Part shown: positions 11,614 through 20,228 of the stretch, piece after piece | How positions within the stretch are numbered: position 1 is the first letter of the stretch | Layout: each line of letters starts with the position of its first letter | Program-made: the position numbers and the translations under genes | Notes under the pieces: model-generated | Told to the model about the DNA's origin: nothing | Seen by the model: the letters and a program-made list of their open reading frames with translations, nothing else | Databases searched by the model: none | NCBI RefSeq assembly: GCF_000237925.1 | Contig: NC_031496.1 | Coordinates: forward strand, 28,885,510-28,949,509 | Reading direction: 5' to 3' | DNA length: 64,000 nt | Source: Schistosoma mansoni | Lineage: Eukaryota; Platyhelminthes; Trematoda; Strigeidida; Schistosomatidae

Positions 11614-14600
11614 AACGCGTATTTATGACACTAGTGGTGTACTATAAATCTGTTTCTCGTTTCTCTTCTCAAAAAGCTCGTTCTATACGAGTTTATCTGG
11701 GTATACTGTAATATCACCTCTTAGTTTTCTAACGTCGACTTTCTACAAACTCTAGAGCGGAGGCGGGACTCATCGGCTAGATCCCCAATAATAATCAAGT
11801 ATGTGTTAGACTAGGAGCCTCAGTCAATGTGAGAAACTGGAGTAAGAAACGATATTTTGTAATCTTCGCCTACTTACTGACAGATAGAATTTGGGATGAA
11901 ATCGGTGATGATTTCTATCATTGGTTAACTGACTTGCTCAAAAGAGCCTTTTCAGCAGATACCGTGACACTACCTCGGTACTTAAATTCACATATCTGAT
12001 CTCGGCATTGAAGTGAGTCTTTAGGGTTACCAAGGGGATTCGATGGTCTCAGGTCAGATAACGGTGATCACCTTCAGCTTCGTACAGATGACAACCTGTT
12101 GATGTTTAACACCAACTTGCAGCACAGTTATCACTGATGTGGTACTAGAAGTCTCTTTTCTACAGCTCAAGTTGGTCGCTTTGTGATCAGCTACTGCTGG
12201 CTCAGATGCATATAAGATTTTCGCTTTTTCTAAAGTACCCATCTGGATTGCAATGATGCCCTGGTTTTCTCCAGATTTATCTTGTCGTTTGGTGACTGTT
12301 ATTACTTATGGCCTGGATACTCTGTTAATGTATAACGTGGTAATATCGCCAATTAGAGAGCAATGAATTATCGATCGGAACAATGACACATAAAACTCGT
12401 GCGAGCAGTCTAGAGTATTTGTCGGCCCCGCTTTATGCTCAGCCCAGCCAGTCAAGTCCAGAACACTTATTTCGGCCTCTGCGGTATGAATCATTTATTT
12501 CAAACATACTGAGTTTATATACTAAACAGACAAGCCACATCGTACCATAAAATAGGAAACAACATTTGTACAATATTTAACCAAAAGTGACTGTGAATGT
12601 GGGTGATAGTAAATGGTAGTTAGGGTATAATTCGAAAATGGTAGTTCATAGGTCAAAATAAAGCTTATAATAAGAGAGACATGAATATGAATAGTTTAGT
12701 TATTTAACAATTATACGATAAAAATATATGCATATTATTGTTTCATAAATGGATCCCAAAGTTACCATTCATTATTTTTATCTGGACCAACAAATTAGCT
12801 ACACCGTTTTCAAGAGATCAGTCAGTCACAACGTAGAACTTCGTACTTACGTATATCAGTTTGAGTTGCCATACCACATTAGCACAGAGATGCAGTCATC
12901 TATTCAAATCCTATAGTGGTAGAAGTAGTAAGAGTATAAGCAATAATGTGAAAGATTAGGGTTCGAAGATGTTATTCAAGGAGTATAATCTAGTGAAATA
13001 AATTTGGAAAGAGAAAAAGGATAGAGACATGAAGAATTCAGAAGATTAGAATTTTGGAGAACACAAAGAGTGGATACACCTTCGCCATTGTAAACGATTT
13101 TGAGCCATGTCATTCAAGGTATCTAACCGTCGTTTGCTATCATCTCGCAAATCCCAACCAGGTAGTCTACACTTACCAGCATGGCTCAAGAGATAATTTG
13201 ATACTTTACAATAAGTGAATGTATTCAAAACTCATTGCAGACATTATGGTTACCAGCGTTTTGTATTCAAATAATCAAATGTAAATGCTGATTCAAAAGT
13301 GTAATGCATTTCTGTAATCAAGGCTAAATTTACGAAGTCGGCTTCCAGGCTACGTTTCATTGTGTTAGTGATACTATCAGGCAGCAAAGTAGACTAAATG
13401 ATGTTTGAATCTGTGATCCAGTGATTAAAACTTAAATATTTTAGCCGTTAAGTCACCAATTTAAAGGGGATTCCATCAGTCTGTATGATATCAAATTATA
13501 GTTCAATGTTAAACTGTCCGTTATTACAGAAATAAGTCAATCATTAAGCTTTATGCTTAATGTTGAAGATTTTATTTTAAATTTCAGTTTGCGATCTACG
13601 TGAAAACGATCAAGATAAATTAAGTCATATTGTTGATTTATGTGAACGCTTGTCAACTTTACCTCAATCAGTCAATGCTTCAAACTCTAATGAATTACCA
13701 AGTTATTCTTGGTTCTATGAAGGTTTTCAAGGTTGGTGGCAATACGATGAACGTACGTGTAACGAATTGGAGAATGCATTTAATAAACAATTATCGTCAT
13801 ATGAATTGACCATTGCAGGTTATGTATACAGCATAGATTTGAAAAATATGACTCAAGTAAGAAGAATTGCTTAAGAGTTACTTTTTCATATTTTAGTAAT
13901 TATAATTTAATTTTCATAATAATCTACAAAGTATTTCGACCTTTACTAATTCAGTTTATACTGTAAGCGCGATTAAGATATGACTTACTGAGGTACATGA
14001 CACTTCAACGTATCTCTATGTTGAGGATCAACTATAAATAACATGAGTATTTTTGGCATAGTTTGGTAGACAATTGCTTATTTGTATCTCCCGGTGGAGG
14101 CAACTCTATATTTCCGTTATTTCACTTAAATGTAACTAGTAAATAAAAGTTTATTGTTAATGCTTTATACAGTTTTCTTATGAAGCTAAGCTATCTAATG
14201 TAACCATTGTTTGTAGTTCACTAATGAGCTCAAAAAACTAAATAAAATTAAATAAATCTCTCCATTCTTGTAGAACTTGTCCATTGATTATGATTATTAA
14301 TTTGCTGTGTGATTTCTCAAATCTGAATCCTACTTTTGTTAACAAAGTAACTCAAAATAAAATTCTGTGAGAATTATACATCCTTTTAGTTCCTTAGTAT
14401 ATAGTGAGTAATCGAATGTAACACATGAAACTGTAACAAATAATAATAAATCTAAGATCTAGCATTATGTCCTGTTTACTGAAGGAAATTAATATTGATT
14501 ATATCATTTTTTGGTCATTTCTATCTCGGTCCGCATAAACCAATACATTGTTGTTTGATCAAATACCCTAATACGGCCGAGGGTGGGGAGAGTTCGCTCT

Positions 14601-15992
14601 CCTTCTCGAAATACTCACACATTACCACGCGTATACAGCCACTGAAAGAGAAGTCCCACTCACTGCCTTCTCGCGGCAAGAGTGTTGTTCACGAAATCGG
14701 AAAGACAAAAAGCGAATATCAGGCGCTCTTACCGGGTTAGTAGATGCAGAGGGTTTACCTAGGGGAGTTGGAAAACCCTTAATCCAAACCAATGGTGCAT
14801 ATGGGCTTCAGGATCCTGAAGGAACAAATGGTGTGTGAACCAATCGTTGGTCACCGGCTACCATGGGTCTGCATCTTCTGGTGTTGCTCCACTGCCTTAT
14901 GGGTCAGACCTTTAGGTCAAAGGCTCAAGGTGTGGCCCTCTAAGAAAACCACCTGCTTCAATCTGGGCACCCGGGTAGTATCATAGCCGACACACAAATC
15001 AAGTGACTTGTGTGGCACATATGTATTCGGTGCCCCTTTGTACCAATATTTATGTGTTCAACTTAATAAATAAGTTTGGCCATGACCTTATTCGTTCCAC
15101 CATGGCTGTCGACTGTCATGTACTTCCTTATCGCACAGCCTGTTATACTTCTTTCATGGGCTAGTGGCTTAATTGTTTACGCTCTCGATTTGTTACTATT
15201 AAGTTTGAATTTCAAAGCCAATTCAGATTTTTTTAGGAATCTGAATAGATTATTACTCGCTCTTGCAATGAAAAGTGTAAAGCCCAGTACAAAGATGTGG
15301 ACTTGATTATTAAGTTGGATTAATTACTGAAATTAAATTATTTATATTTTTTATGCATATGTTTCCTTTCGTGTGCATAGACACTGCTCATAGGGTTTTT
15401 AAAAAACGCATTTCGTTAGTTTATTTACTTTTTTTCAAATACATTTGGTACATTTTGTAGTTTATATTTTATTCACCTTACATTTAGCTTATCGAATGTC
15501 TCAGTTGTCATTTTTTACTATGTTTGTAACACATTCTTGTTTTTGAAGATACGGAAAGATCGTTCTGGCCGTTTACGTCGAATTAAACGGGATTTGCTAA
15601 CCTGCGAAAAAAAGGGTGTAGCTGGAATAAAAATGTCCACAATTCAGTCATCTAGCAATAGTACAACATCAGTGTGTAAACAGTCAGAAATCGAAGAAGC
15701 GACTCATTCCAACTCAAATGGATTTAATGATGATTCAAATAATAATCTATCTTCCAACTTACCGTGTATACAATCTTCCAACTATGGCTGTTTAGAAAGT
15801 GACAGATCAAAAGCTAGGGAAATAGTAAATGCCAACCGATTAAGCACACCATATTTGTCTGGAGATGAATGTGTTTTCACTGACTTACCAGATCCTTCCA
15901 GATCTACTTCTTCTGGACCTCGTAATCAACGTAATCCAAGTCCTTCTACGTCAGGAGAATCATTACACCATCGCAATCGTAAAAATTCTTAA
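10619..15992 (+). CDS. RNF146: RNF146/Iduna-like poly(ADP-ribose)-dependent E3 ubiquitin ligase
   Basis: Three coding exons (10619-10802, 13588-13856, 15549-15992) join with consistent phase (1, then 0) to 298 residues plus stop. The C3HC4 RING is complete: C8, C11, C23, H25, C28, C31, C42, C45. The WWE domain (about 100-170) has YSWFYEGFQGWWQYDERT, LTIAGYVYSIDLKNMTQ and the basic RRIKRDL, close to vertebrate RNF146. Family knowledge: the WWE binds iso-ADP-ribose on tankyrase-modified proteins such as Axin and switches on the RING ligase, feeding Wnt signalling and DNA damage responses. The tail after the WWE is Ser/Asn-rich and disordered. The linker between RING and WWE is some 20 residues longer than in vertebrates. 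The first exon begins after an AG at 10579-10580 and is open in frame from that acceptor, so an upstream coding exon is possible; otherwise Met at 10619 is the start. A poly(A) signal lies at 16257. Confidence 0.9.
10991..11042 (-). ncRNA. Hammerhead ribozyme motif, probably impaired
   Basis: On the minus strand: ATCCAG, CCGACGAG, a stem II pair TCCT/AGGA, GAAAC, GCGCGTC, then CTGGAT pairing back to ATCCAG. This is a type I hammerhead with a tiny stem III, as in Smα. The conserved CUGANGA core reads CCGACGA (second core base U changed to C), so activity is doubtful. Confidence 0.65.
11177..11342. repeat. Perfect 39-bp inverted repeat (hairpin)
   Basis: Arms 11177-11215 and 11304-11342 are exact reverse complements over 39 bp by direct reading, separated by 88 bp. 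They belong to the Smα-like element; older copies at 25.3 and 28.2 kb have the same arms with mismatches. Confidence 0.9.
11350..12290. other. RNF146-like intron, nothing recognised
   Basis: Part of the 2.8-kb intron. Apart from the TA run at 11580-11611 I recognise no element. Minus-strand short open frames (for example 12054-12242) have no family signature. Confidence 0.4.
11580..11611. repeat. (AT)n microsatellite
   Basis: About 16 uninterrupted AT units. Confidence 0.95.
12297..12785 (-). mobile_element. LTR (solo) of an unnamed LTR-retrotransposon family, copy 1
   Basis: Minus orientation. The 3' edge ends ATAACA (TGTTAT at 12297-12302 on the plus strand). Inside, the family shows a TATA-like GTATATAAACTCAG and an AATAAA just downstream. 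Four further copies lie at 17053-17490, 22740-23129, 24368-24850 and 33830-34350. The 5' edge is blurred. Old: visibly diverged from its sisters. It lies in the RNF146-like intron. Confidence 0.65.
12825..13210 (-). mobile_element. RTE/SR2-like LINE 3' untranslated end
   Basis: Starts (plus view) with TCAGTCAGTCACAACGTAGAA and continues through CATTGTAAACGATTTTGAGCCATGTCA. Closely similar to 63400-63690 and related to 100-450 and 23340-23650. Only the 3' tail of the element is present, in the intron between the RING and WWE exons. Confidence 0.65.
13588..13856 (+). CDS. RNF146: RNF146-like WWE exon
   Basis: Acceptor TTTCAG ends at 13587 and GTAAGA donor begins at 13857. It starts VCDLRENDQDKLSHIV, a linker of about 38 residues, then the WWE core ending ...NMTQ in phase 0. 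The ADP-ribose-binding aromatics of the family (the FYEG and GYVY positions) are conserved. Confidence 0.9.
13857..14569 (+). other. Second RNF146-like intron, first part
   Basis: AT-rich intronic sequence after the donor at 13857. No repeat family or exon recognised. Confidence 0.5.
14570..15066 (+). mobile_element. Non-LTR retrotransposon 3' end, copy 2
   Basis: Sister of 7050-7560 with the same ordered landmarks and the same AATAAATAA tail (15062 onward), in the second RNF146-like intron. Two open frames inside (14495-14740 and 14792-14986) do not match any coding domain and are 3' UTR. Confidence 0.65.
15067..15548 (+). other. Second RNF146-like intron, last part
   Basis: T-rich approach to the acceptor at 15547-15548. 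The 76-codon hydrophobic open frame at 15076-15306 has no family signature and no splice context. I treat it as chance. Confidence 0.45.
15549..15992 (+). CDS. RNF146: RNF146-like last coding exon
   Basis: Acceptor AG at 15547-15548. IRKDRSGRLRRIKRDLL completes the WWE domain, KKGVAGIK matches the vertebrate KKGVAGLR, and a Ser/Asn/Thr-rich tail ends at TAA 15990-15992. Confidence 0.88.
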   Translation: MRKDRSGRLRRIKRDLLTCEKKGVAGIKMSTIQSSSNSTTSVCKQSEIEEATHSNSNGFNDDSNNNLSSNLPCIQSSNYGCLESDRSKAREIVNANRLSTPYLSGDECVFTDLPDPSRSTSSGPRNQRNPSPSTSGESLHHRNRKNS

Positions 15993-16190
15993 CTATTTCT
16001 ATACTTAAAGCTCCTTTCTTAATACTATGGTTACTTACTTCGAAGATATATATATATGCATATATATAGTGTTTGGATGTGTTCATCAGTTTCCTGTTGT
16101 AACTGTGATTATATTGAATATTTGATATTGAGTTCGCTTCAAACTTTTATTCTTAACACTATTTTATATATACCGAAAACCACTAAATAG

Positions 16191-16193
<3 letters not shown>

Positions 16194-16225
<32 letters not shown>
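16194..16225. repeat. (TA)n microsatellite
   Basis: About 16 TA units in the RNF146-like 3' UTR. A shorter, interrupted TA/GCATA run lies at 16045-16069. Confidence 0.9.
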
Positions 16226-16227
<2 letters not shown>

Positions 16228-16256
16228 CATCTAGTGTTTTAATTTTATACTCTGTA

Positions 16257-16262
16257 AATAAA
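16257..16262 (+). terminator. Poly(A) signal AATAAA of RNF146-like gene
   Basis: AATAAA 265 bases after the stop codon, just past a TA microsatellite. It is the first canonical hexamer I see downstream of the gene. Confidence 0.5.
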
Positions 16263-16489
16263 ATTAGTGGTGGAGAATGGTTGTTTTCTTCACTTTATAT
16301 ATGTACCCTGCTTATCAATTCTTGATAGCCTATAATAAAATCATCTCAATCAATTCCTGTTCATGGTAATATACTACACCTTGACACTGCTTAAAAGTTT
16401 TGGAACCATATATTGATCAGCTTCACAAAAAGTAGACTAAACTTACTACTTTACCTTGTAATTTTGATGATGACTAACCATATAGCACG

Positions 16490-16680
16490 TCAGTAAGTGG
16501 TTGAGCTGTGGCTTAAATGTTGAAGCGTTTGCCTTCCAACCATTAGGTTTCAGGTTTGAATCCTCCTCCACTTACTTCGGTCTGGTTAAGTAGACAGTGT
16601 CAATATTCTAGTCTTTACTCAAAGTATGACCCAAGACCAATTACACAACTCTGTGTTTGGTGAGTTACTTCAGTAAGTAG
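16490..16680 (+). mobile_element. Possible tRNA-derived SINE sharing a LINE-like tail
   Basis: AAGTGGTTGAGCTGTGGCTT is A-box-like and CAGGTTTGAATCCTC is B-box-like, about 50 bp apart. Downstream, TTACTTCGGTCTGGTTAAG..ACAGTG resembles the CTGCTTCGGTCTGGTCACCC..CAGTA block of the LINE 3' end at 7438. Such tail sharing is typical of SINEs mobilised by a partner LINE. Only one copy is seen here. Confidence 0.4.
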
Positions 16681-17052
16681 TCATTATACAGTACAAACTT
16701 TAATGTATGGAAGACCGTAAGAGACTTTTTATCCAATCAGAATGTAGGTGACAGAAATGAGTCATTTGTTATCGAAAACCGAAAATTAGAATATATTTAT
16801 ACTTGCTATTTTTCTATTAAACTGGTTAAGGTTCGCAGTAGGTTCATCAGTGTGCAACGCAGGTGCCATACAAAAGTTCGTCTATATGACTTCAGTTTAG
16901 TTTACCTCTAGAGATTTCGTAAGGTCGAGGATAGTTCTATAGTCTTCACCACACTGCGTAAGCACTGTTACTGTGGTCTCCAGTCTTAGGATTAACAGAA
17001 GAACGCTTGTGAACGATGACTATTGTAATCTTTGCGTTCTCCAGTCATCCCT

Positions 17053-17490
17053 TGTTATGTCTTGTAGTAGAGTGGAAGAGTTGGATGACTAGTTGATGTG
17101 TGACGCGATAAGACCCGCCAAACAGGGAGCAGCGAATTATCGATTGGAACAGTGACACGAAACCCGTACGAGCAGACTAGAGTGCTAACCGGTCCTGCGA
17201 TCTGCCTAGCCCAACCAGTTAAGTCCAAAACACCAATAACAGCCTCAGTGGTATGAATCATTATTTACAAACATACTGGGTTTTTATACAAACCAAAGTA
17301 ATCAATAACTGAGTATAACTCAAGAATCGTATGATAATAAATCAAAGATCAAAATAAAGCTCATGATAAGAGAAACACGAATATGAATAGTTTAGTTACG
17401 TAACAATTGTACGATAGGAAATAGGCATAATACATTGGTCGATAAATAGACCTAAAAGTTAACATTCGTAATTCACCGGGGGATATAACA
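17053..17490 (-). mobile_element. Solo LTR with 5-bp target duplication, copy 2
   Basis: The clearest copy of the family: 438 bp, edges TGTTAT...ATAACA on the plus strand, flanked by TCCCT at 17048-17052 and again at 17491-17495. No internal region remains, so it is a solo LTR left by recombination. It lies between the RNF146-like gene and the unrecognised coiled-coil gene. Confidence 0.8.
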
Positions 17491-17495
17491 TCCCT

Positions 17496-19180
17496 ATATA
17501 TGGTAGTCTCTGAATAATTCTGTATCGCTTAGGTCATAATGAACCCATGATCTTGGGAAACCACACAAACACCCTCAACTATGCGTTTAGTCACATCAGT
17601 AGAAGTATACTATACTAACGACTTTGAGTAAGTCAATCACAACCAATATAGATCTCCTCGGATTTTCGCACGAAATCGAAGGTGCCGTAAAACATAGCTG
17701 CTTATCCAAACTGTCCTTATGACCCTGAAACAACTAGAACCGCCCAATCAAGATGGAGTCAGTGATTGTCGAGCTTATACACAATACTTAAGACGGAATC
17801 ATAAATAGTCTGGTTCTGGATATCATCTCGTGATGAAGTTTGGCCTTTCAGCTAATTTGGATGATGGTAGATCAGCTGAAGAATGTTTGACCATTGAAAA
17901 TATCAAAGTAAGTTGTAAAGTCCAGTGATGTTATTAAAGAACTAAGTTTAGGATGGTCAGGCTTACTTATAGGATAATAGAATTATGCTACTAGCATTCC
18001 ATGACTTCATTATATTTGTAATCTTATCGTCTTTTTTCGAGATGTCTATTTCATTCCCAAGGACTACACTCCGATTGGTGAGTCTCACTGTCCTTTCTAG
18101 AATCGCCCAAGACCATCAACATGGTTTAATCCTCCTGATGTAAGGGTTTACCAATAATAACAAGCATATTTGTTCACTGCGATTTTATTGGTAATTGTTT
18201 TATAACCAAACACTGTTTCCTGATTGGCTGGTGAGTGTCTCGAGACCATTAGAACAATATACTTTCGTCATCACATCGAGTGCGCCCTATTGGTGACGCA
18301 ATCTGCGCAGGAGCTTTCACACCAAGTGTCTGCCGTGTGGTTGCACAGCAGATATATTTATTGGTTCTGAGTATCCTTCGAACTAGATATAGGGAACCTT
18401 TACCCGGCTTCTGGTGTGACACAAACTATTCGTCATGTCCCCTTAAATTTCCCTCACGTCTAAGAGGCACTATCCTCATTCTGATTGGCATGTCCGTATA
18501 CTATAGTTCCCCCAGTTTTGTTCATGAGGAATACGGATCAACATATCTATGTAGGTAATTGCATCATGTGCTAAAAACACTTCTTGAGTTGCCAAAACCA
18601 ACTAACTAGACAAATATTAATCTGGTGGATATTTATCTATCTCCTGGATTATTTCGTTAATGCTGCATAATCTTAGCTTGATCTCTTCAAATCAACTACC
18701 AGATATGAATTCATTTTATGAGGCAGATACTAAACAACTGAAAGTGAAACAATCAGTTGGATTACTTACAATAACCAACTGTATTCCATATCTTTATCAT
18801 TCCTTTTTATTTACTTTACATTAATGATAATTCCTTGAATGTCTACGAAACATGTACAGATGAACTACTTAAATGTAACCACCCCATAATCACGGTACCA
18901 TTAAAGGAATGGGTTGAGAAATCACACAACACATTTTGTGAACGAAATAGTGAAGCGCAACTTTGATTATAGTCAAATACTAGAGTGAAGTGAATAAGAA
19001 TCAATAGGTAAACGTATAATACGATCAAAATGATAAGATATCGGACAGCGCTTTCCAAACAGTATTTTAGTAGTTTTCAAGCATTAATTGTGTATTCAAC
19101 CCCTATTACACAAATTTATTCTTGATCTCTAAGTTCTAAATAATAACAAACTTTTCTATTTTAAAATGATCAGTAAAATA
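17496..19180. other. Intergenic, mostly unrecognised
   Basis: Contains a GC-richer patch at about 18250-18560 with a 92-codon open frame (18280-18558) of no known family, perhaps an old repeat, and the possible exon at 17833-17907. Otherwise nothing. Confidence 0.35.
17833..17907 (+). CDS. Possible isolated coding exon (weak)
   Basis: An ATG-initiated 25-codon open stretch (MKFGLSANLDDGRSAEECL and six more residues) runs straight into a perfect GTAAGT donor at 17908. Composition looks coding, unlike its surroundings. I found no partner exon, so it may be a gene fragment, a small first exon or chance. Confidence 0.25.
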
Positions 19181-19599
19181 AATAATCCATAAAAAATTGG
19201 CCAAGTTTAAGGCAGAGTACATCATTTAAGAAACTGTAATATGTGAATCAAGGATTGTTTGTCATATAAAATAAAAATAAGATCGAATCATTAATGTTGG
19301 AGCTGACTAATATGAAGTGTTAACTTGAATCAGTTTATAGGTGAAATAAAATCGTAAGATAAATTATCAGAATATATATAGTTGACATGGGGGTGAGAGA
19401 TAAAAAAATGGGATTACAAATCAGAAATTATGTAATATGTAGAATAATATAAATTAGGTCAGATGTGGTAGATTGGGGGTGGATGATGAATAAATTTCTC
19501 TAAAAGGTTAGCAGGTGCGATAATAATAATTAATAACCACGTCTGTTGTGAGATAACAACTCACTGAAGGCATTTGGTGAATGGTCGCTCATAATTCGT

Positions 19600-19830
19600 G
19601 GATCGGTTGAAGTTAGACATTAACACCGTTGGATGCCGGCTCAGTGGTTTATCGGTTAAGTGCTCTGGCTCGAAACTGGTAGGTCCTGGGTTCGAATCTC
19701 GCGAGTGCGGGATCGTGGATGCGCATTACTGAGGAGTCCCATAATAGGACGAAACGGCCGTCCAGTGCTTCCAGGTTTTCGATGGTGGTCTAGCTTCAAT
19801 TGACTCATGATTTCAACTTTGAAAAATAAT
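19600..19830 (+). mobile_element. tRNA-like element with hammerhead, second family, copy 1
   Basis: Order: ATCGGTTGAAGTTAGAC (5' arm), GCCGGCTCAGTGGTTTATCGGTTAAG (two blocks; A-box-like), GGGTTCGAATCTC (B box), GGATGCGCATTA, hammerhead, CCAGTGCTTCCAGG, and GGTGGTCTAGCTTCAATTGA (3' arm, partly complementary to the 5' arm). Related copies lie at 26425-26615, 33323-33457 and 35700-35920. It differs from the Smα-like family in its head and stems. Confidence 0.75.
19715..19772 (+). ncRNA. Hammerhead ribozyme motif with intact core
   Basis: CTGAGGA starts at 19729. Stem II is GTCC/GGAC closed by CATAATA, then GAA ACGGCCGTC with minimal stem III (A-U, C-G, loop GGCC). Cleavage is expected after C19762. 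Stem I pairs GCATTA with CAGTGC, with one wobble and one mismatch. All conserved core positions that I can check agree with the type I hammerhead consensus. Activity is inferred, not shown. Confidence 0.75.
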
Positions 19831-19889
19831 GAGAATAATGACTGACAAGATGTGTAGATAAACTGAGTTTAAGATATAAAAATGAACAT

Positions 19890-20163
19890 TAGTCAAATTG
19901 TCACCATATTACAAAATTGATTATTAACAAGTTGACCCTGAAGTTGGCTAGGGTAAAAGGAGCGGCTGGACATATTTCTTTTGGATGCAGAGCTCTGGCT
20001 TTTTGATCCGAATAGCAATTGCCTCAGCCGTCTGCAGGATTCTCTGTATGACAGAATTAGGTAGACTGCTATTAACACGATAGATTACTGTGAAAGATTG
20101 CTCGATGTCAGCTCTATGTCCCGTCTGAACTAAATGGGCTAAAACAAACAATCCTTGATTCAC
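19890..20163 (-). mobile_element. Penelope-like element fragment (end of GIY-YIG endonuclease)
   Basis: 71 codons reading VLAHLVQTGHRADIEQSF... then TAEAIAIRIKKPELCIQKKY. The pattern of a histidine-containing helix (LAxHxxxxGH), a spacer, then EAIxI..xxPxLxxQ is that of the C-terminal half of GIY-YIG endonucleases in Penelope-like retroelements. Only the 3' end of the element is present. A second possible piece is at 58915-59118. Confidence 0.5.
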
Positions 20164-20228
20164 ATATTACAGTTTCTTAAATGATGTACTCTGCCTTAAA
20201 CTTGGCCAATTTTTTTATGGATTATTAA

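Larger units (their letters stand above)
19182..20228. repeat. Inverted repeat of about 82 bp bounding a 1-kb segment
   Basis: Arms at about 19182-19262 and 20147-20228 are reverse complements with essentially one single-base length difference in an A-run. Between them lie a hammerhead-bearing tRNA-like element (19600-19830, plus) and a Penelope-like endonuclease fragment (minus). Penelope-like elements are known to carry inverted partial copies of themselves at their ends, which is my preferred explanation; a foldback DNA element is the alternative. Confidence 0.8.

Noticed and set aside
19640-19700. Possible functional tRNA gene
   Set aside because: Has A- and B-box-like blocks, but no convincing acceptor or anticodon stems, and recurs as the head of a dispersed repeat.
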